Below are positions 42,437-47,080 of a stretch of 47,080 nt of DNA, one piece after another. The stretch comes from UBA940 sp031547885 (GTDB lineage: Bacteria > Bacteroidota > Bacteroidia > Bacteroidales > Rikenellaceae), in contig JAVBRO010000027.1 in the NCBI GenBank assembly GCA_031547885.1, forward strand, positions 1 through 47,080. Reading direction: 5' to 3'. The translations under genes were made by a program, and so were the position numbers. Numbering within the stretch: the stretch's first letter is position 1; the number at the start of each line of letters is the position of its first letter. The notes under the pieces are model-generated. The model was given only the letters and a program-made list of their open reading frames with translations. It did not search any database and was not told the DNA's origin.

Positions 42437-44122
42437 ATGTTTAAAGGACATCCAAAAGGATTATTCGCCCTTGCGCTTGCCAACACCGGCGAACGCTTCG
42501 GGTACTACACGATGCTCGCCATCTTCGTGCTCTTCCTGCAGGCCAAGTTCGGCTTCACGGTAGCACAGGCCGGTCAGGTTTACGGTATCTTCCTGGGAGT
42601 GGTGTATTTCATGCCGCTCATAGGGGGGATACTAGCCGACAGGTTCGGCTACGGAAAAATGGTCACGCTCGGCATCGTCGTCATGTTCATCGGGTACGCG
42701 CTGCTTGCCATACCGATGCAGGGGACCCTGGCCCTCGCCCTTATGATCGGCGCCCTGCTGTTCATATCGGTCGGGACGGGTTTCTTCAAGGGGAACCTGC
42801 AGGTAATGGTGGGCAACCTCTATGACGCGCCCGAATACCGTTCGAAAAGGGATAACGCATTCAGTATCTTCTACATGGCTATCAATATCGGTGCGATGTA
42901 CGCTCCGTGGGCCGCAACCAGAATAACCAACTGGCGTCTGGGTGCTTCCGAATTCTTCTACAACGCGCAAATACCCGCGCTCAGCCACCAGTTGATCGAC
43001 GGGACTATAACCCCCCAGGGCCTCACCGACCTTACGAACCTCGCGGCGGCCCAGCCTGCCGGTATCACCGACCTGGCCGTTTTCGCACCCAAATATATAG
43101 AAGCACTGTCGGGTGCATACAACGCAGGTTTTGCAGTCGCATGCGTTTCGCTGATAGTCTCGATGTGCATATACATGGGCTGCAAGAAATGGTTCAAACA
43201 TGCCGACGTCACCGCAAAACAGCAGGCCGCAGCACAGGCCGCAAGCGGACAGAAAGTCACAGAACTTTCGCCGGCGCAGACCAAACAGCGCATCACGGCC
43301 CTTATCCTGGTTTTCATCGTTGTGATATTCTTCTGGATGTCTTTCCACCAGAACGGACTGACGCTCACTTTCTTCGCGCGCGACTACACGGCCAACAGCG
43401 TCGCGGGCATGGACAGGATGCTGTTCAATATCCTCAACCTTACGATGATCGTGATCGGGGTATATGCCCTGTTCAGTATCTTCCAGTCGAAGAGCGGCCG
43501 CGGCAAACTGATCTCCGGGGCGATACTGGCCCTTGCCGCTTTCGGCATCGCAATGAATTACACCGGCCTTCCGGCGGTTATCGGCATAGAGCCCCCGATA
43601 TTCCAGCAGTTCAATCCGTTCTTCGTTGTGGTGCTTACGCCCATTTCAGTGGCGGTATTCACGTCGCTTGCTCGTAAGAACAGGGAGCCGTCCACTCCGC
43701 GCAAGATCGGCACGGGTATGATAATCGCGGCACTCGGGTTTGTGGTCATGGCCATCGCTTCATTCAGCCTCATGAGCCCCGCCGCCCTGGAAGGCGTGGG
43801 CGGAGTAAGTCCCGATCTCGTTTCGCCCAACTGGCTGATCGGAACCTACCTCGTGCTGACTTTCGGCGAGCTGCTGCTGAGTCCGATGGGTATCTCGTTC
43901 GTATCGAAAGTGGCTCCGCCGAAGTATAAGGGAGCCATGATGGGGTGCTGGTTCGCCGCCACCGCAATCGGGAACTACCTTACCGGAGTGATCGCCGGTA
44001 TCTGGGGCAGCGGGATGCAGCTTTGGATGATCTGGAGCGTACTGATCGCGGTCTGCCTGATCTCGGCCGTGTTCATTTTCTCGATCATGAAGCGTCTCGA
44101 AAAAGCGACTGCTAACGTTTAG
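42437..44122 (+). CDS. POT/PTR2 family proton-dependent oligopeptide transporter
   Basis: A 561-residue inner-membrane protein with 12-14 helices. The POT signature NTGERFGYYTMLAI lies in helix 1 (ExxERFxYY type, here GERFGYY), followed by IGGILADRFGYGKMV between helices 2 and 3 and FKGNLQVMVGNLY, FSIFYMAINIGAMYAPW in helices 4 and 5. It should import di- and tripeptides with protons. A long hydrophilic insertion (about 170-215) and a cytoplasmic Ala/Gln-rich loop (TAKQQAAAQAAS) are present. Single gene with its own promoter and terminator. Confidence 0.93.
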   Translation: MFKGHPKGLFALALANTGERFGYYTMLAIFVLFLQAKFGFTVAQAGQVYGIFLGVVYFMPLIGGILADRFGYGKMVTLGIVVMFIGYALLAIPMQGTLALALMIGALLFISVGTGFFKGNLQVMVGNLYDAPEYRSKRDNAFSIFYMAINIGAMYAPWAATRITNWRLGASEFFYNAQIPALSHQLIDGTITPQGLTDLTNLAAAQPAGITDLAVFAPKYIEALSGAYNAGFAVACVSLIVSMCIYMGCKKWFKHADVTAKQQAAAQAASGQKVTELSPAQTKQRITALILVFIVVIFFWMSFHQNGLTLTFFARDYTANSVAGMDRMLFNILNLTMIVIGVYALFSIFQSKSGRGKLISGAILALAAFGIAMNYTGLPAVIGIEPPIFQQFNPFFVVVLTPISVAVFTSLARKNREPSTPRKIGTGMIIAALGFVVMAIASFSLMSPAALEGVGGVSPDLVSPNWLIGTYLVLTFGELLLSPMGISFVSKVAPPKYKGAMMGCWFAATAIGNYLTGVIAGIWGSGMQLWMIWSVLIAVCLISAVFIFSIMKRLEKATANV

Positions 44123-44144
44123 CAGAGTTATTATAGAACAAATA

Positions 44145-44175
44145 AAGGCCGCGAAAATTTCGCGGCCTTTACTTT
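44145..44175 (+). terminator. Intrinsic terminator of the peptide transporter gene
   Basis: AAAGGCCGCGA (44145-44155) pairs with 44161-44171, followed by a T-rich stretch. Confidence 0.9.
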
Positions 44176-44192
44176 TACGCCAATGATTTCTG

Positions 44193-44224
44193 ATTCGTAA
44201 TTCGTAATTTGAAATTCGTAATTA
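44193..44224. repeat. Heptad array after the CDF gene
   Basis: On the minus strand AATTACG, AATTTCA, AATTACG, AATTACG-like units start two bases after the stop codon of the CDF gene; almost identical to those after pyrE and the SRPBCC gene. Confidence 0.88.
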
Positions 44225-44225
44225 T

Positions 44226-45137
44226 CTATCTGTCGTCGGCGGCGTACTCGCAGTCACATTCGCCGGAAGTCTCGATCTCGATAGTCACGTGGTCTATCCT
44301 GTGGCGGCGGCAGACGTCGCGAACAGCCTCTTTTATAGCATGCCATTCATCGTACGAACCTGAACCTGAGACCACCACATGCACCGTCCCGACATGCGTC
44401 ACCCCATCCTGCGACCATACGTGAAGGTCGTGGATCGACTCGACGCCGGGCACTTCGGTCAGCGCAGCGGTCAGTTCCGTCGTGTCGATATCGCCGGGAA
44501 TGCCCTGCAGAAGTATCTTGAAGGTGTCGCGAAGGTTGCGCCAGACGTTCCACAACACCCACGCCGTGATGCAGAGCGAAAGGATCGGATCGAGGATAGG
44601 CAGGTCGACGTACATCATCACGATGCTGACTGCAAGCACCCCGATCCACCCGAGCACGTCTTCCATTATATGCAGGAAAACGGCGCGTTCGTTGAGCGTA
44701 TCGCCTCTTTTGAGGCGCAGCGCGGCGGCCCCGTTTATCACGATCCCGACTATCGAGAGCCAGAACATACCTTTCGCGTGGACGGCCTGCGGATCGGCAA
44801 GCCTCTGCACGGCCTCGGTTACGATGAATATCGAACTGACTAACAGCACGCCCGACAGGAACACGCTCCCCAGCAGCGAAAAACGCTTGTAGCCGTACGA
44901 GAATTTGGCGTCGCGTTTCTTGTTGGATTTTTTCTGCAGGACCCACGCCACGCCCAGCGAAACGCTGTCGCCGAAGTCGTGCAGGGCGTCGGAGAGTATG
45001 GCGATACTGTTCGTAAGGAGTCCGCCAACCAGCTCTATGACCGCGAACGACAGGTTCAGCACGAACGCCGTGACGATATTCTTCGCCGCCGCGTCGCCTT
45101 TAGGGTTACCGCCTCCGTGGCTGTGGTTATGTCCCAT
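44226..45137 (-). CDS. CDF family divalent metal exporter (zinc type)
   Basis: A 303-residue cation diffusion facilitator. The N-terminus is His-rich (GHNHSHGG). Six helices follow, with the metal site split between SIAILSDALHDFGDS (helix 2, HDxxD) and FLHIMEDVLGW (helix 5, HxxxD), the pattern of zinc-selective members. The C-terminal cytoplasmic domain (VPGVESIHDLHVWSQDG onward) ends in a Cys/Asp-rich CDCEYAADD. It would export zinc or a similar ion in exchange for protons. The start is ATG 45137; an in-frame TTG nine bases earlier is less likely. No -7 box was recognised. Confidence 0.93.
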   Translation of the reverse strand: MGHNHSHGGGNPKGDAAAKNIVTAFVLNLSFAVIELVGGLLTNSIAILSDALHDFGDSVSLGVAWVLQKKSNKKRDAKFSYGYKRFSLLGSVFLSGVLLVSSIFIVTEAVQRLADPQAVHAKGMFWLSIVGIVINGAAALRLKRGDTLNERAVFLHIMEDVLGWIGVLAVSIVMMYVDLPILDPILSLCITAWVLWNVWRNLRDTFKILLQGIPGDIDTTELTAALTEVPGVESIHDLHVWSQDGVTHVGTVHVVVSGSGSYDEWHAIKEAVRDVCRRHRIDHVTIEIETSGECDCEYAADDR

Positions 45138-45205
45138 AAGAAACAAGCAGAAAGTGAGTATTCAATTTTGCGGTCAGAGTGGTGGTTATACAACGCTCGG
45201 CACAA

Positions 45206-45250
45206 AAAACAGGAGAGGAGTTTACAGCTGGTAAATGACTCTCCTGTTTT
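45206..45250 (-). terminator. Intrinsic terminator of the MBL-SDR operon
   Basis: AAAACAGGAGAG (45206-45217) pairs perfectly with 45239-45250, with an inner GTTTAC/GTAAAT stem. On the minus strand a T run follows, 30 bases after the SDR stop. Confidence 0.9.
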
Positions 45251-45279
45251 TAGGGTTAGCGGCAGCAGAACCGCCGCTA

Positions 45280-46098
45280 TCACCGCAAAAGCGGAGAGTC
45301 GGGTTCCTTCGCCATCACCTTATAAAACATTTTGTCGAGGAAACCCGGCGCAAATTTCTTTATAAAATGGGTTCCGCGCCCCTCCCACTCCATCAGCAGC
45401 AGTCGTTTGCGGCGCTTGATACCTTTGATGATACGCTGTGCCACCTCTTCGGCGCTCATCATCTTGCCCTCTTCGCGCGGGGTCGCTCCCTGCGGCGAAC
45501 CGTCTTTGGTGAGTGCTGTGAAACGGACGTTGGTGGCGGTGAATCCCGGACAGGCGACCATTACATGGAGTCCCTTTTTCAGATTCTCGATGCGGACGGT
45601 TTCCAGAAAACCCGTCATAGCGTATTTCGAGGCCGAATAACCCGTGCGGCCGGGAAGTCCGTGAAGTCCCGCAACCGACGACACTCCGACTATCGAACCA
45701 TGAGCTGCTTGCAGGTACGGCAGCGCGTATTTCGTGCAGTATACCGTCCCCCAGAAATTGACATCCATCAACTTGCGGAGCACTTTCAGATCGACGTCGT
45801 CGAGGATGGCGCGCATCGAGATACCGGCGTTGCAGACCAGTACGTCGATCCCGCCGAAAGCCAGCACGGCCGCCCCGATCAGTTCGCGGCAATCATCCTC
45901 GCGGCTCACGTCTGCAGCCACCGCCACCGCTTCACCCCCTTGCGAGGTGATATTCGCGGCGACTTCGGCTAGTTTTTCGCCGTTGCGGGCGGCGATCACC
46001 ACTTTTGCACCGAGTCCGGCGAATTCGTACGCCAGCGCCTCTCCTATCCCGGAAGATGCCCCGGTTATGACAACTGTCTTATCCCTGAAGTTTTTCAT
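45280..46098 (-). CDS. Short-chain dehydrogenase/reductase
   Basis: A 272-residue classical SDR. NAD(P)-binding TGASSGIGEALA (about 12-23), VLVCNAGISM, and the catalytic Ser-Tyr-Lys in VSSVAGLHGLPGRTGYSASKYAM (about 142-164). PGFTATNV follows. An Arg after the cofactor-binding strand (IAARNGEKL) suggests NADP(H). The C-terminal 40 residues are basic and hydrophobic (KGIKRRKRLLLMEWEG), as in SDR members acting on lipids or at membranes. The substrate is unknown. It is two bases downstream of the MBL gene in one operon. Confidence 0.92.
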   Translation of the reverse strand: MKNFRDKTVVITGASSGIGEALAYEFAGLGAKVVIAARNGEKLAEVAANITSQGGEAVAVAADVSREDDCRELIGAAVLAFGGIDVLVCNAGISMRAILDDVDLKVLRKLMDVNFWGTVYCTKYALPYLQAAHGSIVGVSSVAGLHGLPGRTGYSASKYAMTGFLETVRIENLKKGLHVMVACPGFTATNVRFTALTKDGSPQGATPREEGKMMSAEEVAQRIIKGIKRRKRLLLMEWEGRGTHFIKKFAPGFLDKMFYKVMAKEPDSPLLR

Positions 46099-46100
46099 AT

Positions 46101-46874
46101 TTATTCTGTTGTTTCTATAGTCAGACCGTCGTAGGCAAGGAACACACCCTCGGTCAGCCGGCGTTCCTCGACCTCATGGAAACCCAGCTGGTGCGACACA
46201 TGCGTCAGGTAAGTCCTTTTCGCACCGACGTACCGGCTTAAAATAACCGCATCCTGGACCGTGAAGTGCGAAAGGTGTTTTTCATACCGCAGCGCATTGA
46301 CCACCAGCACCTCGACGCCCCTGATCTTCATTATTTCGTCGTGCTCGATGCGGTTGAAATCCGTCAGGTAAGCCAGGCCGCCGATACGGAAACCCGTAAC
46401 CGGCAGCTTCATGTGCATCCCACACACAGGTACCACCCCGACGCCCTTCACATCGAAAGGTTCGCCGCCTATGGTATGAAGGTTTATCTGCGGCGCGCCC
46501 GGGTAAGGATGTTCGTCGAAGGCGTAATCGTAATCCTTATGCACCGCACGCTGCACTCGCTCCGTGGCGTAGATATCGACCGGCCCCCGCTGGAAATAGT
46601 TGTACGCGCGAACGTCGTCGATCCCCCCGATGTGGTCCTTGTGTTCGTGCGTCAGAAGTATGGCATCCAGCCGGCGGACATCGGCCGCAAGCATCTGGGT
46701 ACGAAAATCCGGCCCGGCGTCGATGACCATGTTCAATCCCCCGGCCTGCACCAGTGCCGACGTGCGCAACCGTTTGTCGCGCGGATCGGCGGAGTGGCAC
46801 ACCTCACACGGACATGCAATCATCGGCACCCCCTGCGAAGTGCCCGTCCCCAGAAAAGTCAGCTTTACTTCCAT
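46101..46874 (-). CDS. MBL-fold metallo-hydrolase (PhnP-like)
   Basis: A 257-residue protein. The metallo-beta-lactamase motif THEHKDHIGG (about residues 75-84) is intact, with further ligands in VPVCGMHM, YLTDFNRI and LTHVSHQLGFHE. CPCEVCHSADPRDKRLRTS near the N-terminus resembles the extra zinc site of PhnP-type cyclic phosphodiesterases. No phn or lipoate genes are adjacent, so the substrate is unknown. The start is ATG 46874 (GTG just upstream is in frame). Its promoter box lies only five bases upstream. Confidence 0.9.
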   Translation of the reverse strand: MEVKLTFLGTGTSQGVPMIACPCEVCHSADPRDKRLRTSALVQAGGLNMVIDAGPDFRTQMLAADVRRLDAILLTHEHKDHIGGIDDVRAYNYFQRGPVDIYATERVQRAVHKDYDYAFDEHPYPGAPQINLHTIGGEPFDVKGVGVVPVCGMHMKLPVTGFRIGGLAYLTDFNRIEHDEIMKIRGVEVLVVNALRYEKHLSHFTVQDAVILSRYVGAKRTYLTHVSHQLGFHEVEERRLTEGVFLAYDGLTIETTE

Positions 46875-46879
46875 CACGG

Positions 46880-46887
46880 CAAAGATA
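46880..46887 (-). promoter_or_regulatory. Bacteroidetes -7 box (TATCTTTG), adjacent to the start codon
   Basis: Perfect TAnnTTTG on the minus strand with five bases between it and the ATG, which predicts a leaderless or nearly leaderless mRNA. It overlaps the first base of a heptad array. Confidence 0.6.
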
Positions 46888-46921
46888 GTGAAGAGTGGAG
46901 AGTGAAGAGTGAAGAGTGAAA
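46887..46921. repeat. Heptad array at the right end
   Basis: AGTGAAG, AGTGGAG, AGTGAAG, AGTGAAG, AGTGAAA on the plus strand, between the MBL promoter and the terminal repeat. Confidence 0.9.
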
Positions 46922-46939
46922 AAAATTATCAACAAAATC

Positions 46940-47080
46940 GGCTTAATACGCAAAAGGGATGGTGAAAAGCGGGGTATTTTCGAGTAATACGCACAAGGGA
47001 TGGTCATTTGACCTCACGAGGCGGGGTTAACCCCGCCTCGTGAGGTCAAATGACGCTCTGAAATATTCATCTATAAATTT
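46940..47080. repeat. Right copy of the terminal inverted repeat
   Basis: Reverse complement of 1-140, differing by one substitution in the outer copy of the 20 bp direct repeat (GCACAAGGGA instead of GCAAAAGGGA) and one extra terminal base. Small frames across it are not credible genes. Confidence 0.95.
47003..47054. repeat. Perfect 52 bp palindrome, right copy
   Basis: Identical to the palindrome at 26-77 and centred on TTAA; the two arms are exact complements. Confidence 0.95.

Noticed and set aside
46804..47007. 67-codon minus-strand frame at the right end
   Set aside because: Made of terminal repeat and heptad sequence, overlapping the MBL promoter.

Overview
The window is a 47 kb segment of what looks like an ordinary Bacteroidales chromosome, most likely Rikenellaceae and Alistipes-like. 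That placement is an inference from several signs: TAnnTTTG promoter boxes of the Bacteroidetes type before many genes, GC-rich genes with very AT-rich spacers, a eukaryote-type (GH13_8) glycogen branching enzyme, TonB-dependent receptors, a TPP riboswitch ahead of a receptor plus PnuC pair, and abundant lipoproteins. No phage, plasmid, CRISPR, toxin-antitoxin or secretion gene set was seen. Both ends are inverted copies of one 140 bp repeat that carries a perfect 52 bp palindrome, so the sequence probably stops where an assembler met a dispersed repeat.

Layout. 1-5.6 kb: secreted or membrane proteins without clear function (membrane protein, TPR protein, DUF4349 lipoprotein, DUF1254/DUF1214 lipoprotein, MORN/TPR protein). 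5.8-10.4 kb: initiator tRNA-Met, ispD, two membrane proteins, lpxK, purine nucleoside phosphorylase, ssb. 10.7-13 kb: sugar permease and ROK glucokinase operon. 13-19 kb: CapA-like protein with a degenerate LacZ-like protein, a lone HsdR-N nuclease domain, a long repeat region, then aldose epimerase with a nucleotidyltransferase. 19.2-24.1 kb: operon of a degenerate LytM protein, dxr, rseP and radA. 24-30.6 kb: nucleotidyltransferase-fold protein, small lipoprotein, BtuB-like receptor, ffh, SRPBCC protein, pyrE, NUDIX protein. 30.6-36.6 kb: S9 peptidase followed by a 45-residue membrane protein, udk, gyrB, ftsE. 36.8-40.1 kb: thiamine uptake operon (TPP riboswitch, TonB receptor, PnuC/PnuT). 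40.3-46.9 kb: branching enzyme, POT peptide transporter, CDF metal exporter, SDR and metallo-hydrolase pair.

The most unusual material is not in the genes. At least 14 intergenic loci hold short arrays with a strict 7 bp period. Their words differ from site to site (AATTACG, AATGAAG, AGTGAAG, AGTCATG and others) but nearly all fit RRTNANR, and one array mixes several words. Arrays often come in inverted pairs around small GC-rich hairpins. They sit against start or stop codons, and they lengthen the reading frames of dxr and pnuC. At three genes (ssb, ffh, SRPBCC) the end of the gene, including its stop codon, forms a perfect hairpin that leads straight into an array. Other hairpin repeats (121 bp before gyrB, 182 bp in the pnuC tail, and a pair near 16.6 and 40.1 kb) add to this repeat layer.

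All functional calls rest on motif recognition by eye; no database search was run. Transcription starts, leader lengths and repeat families are inferred from sequence only.
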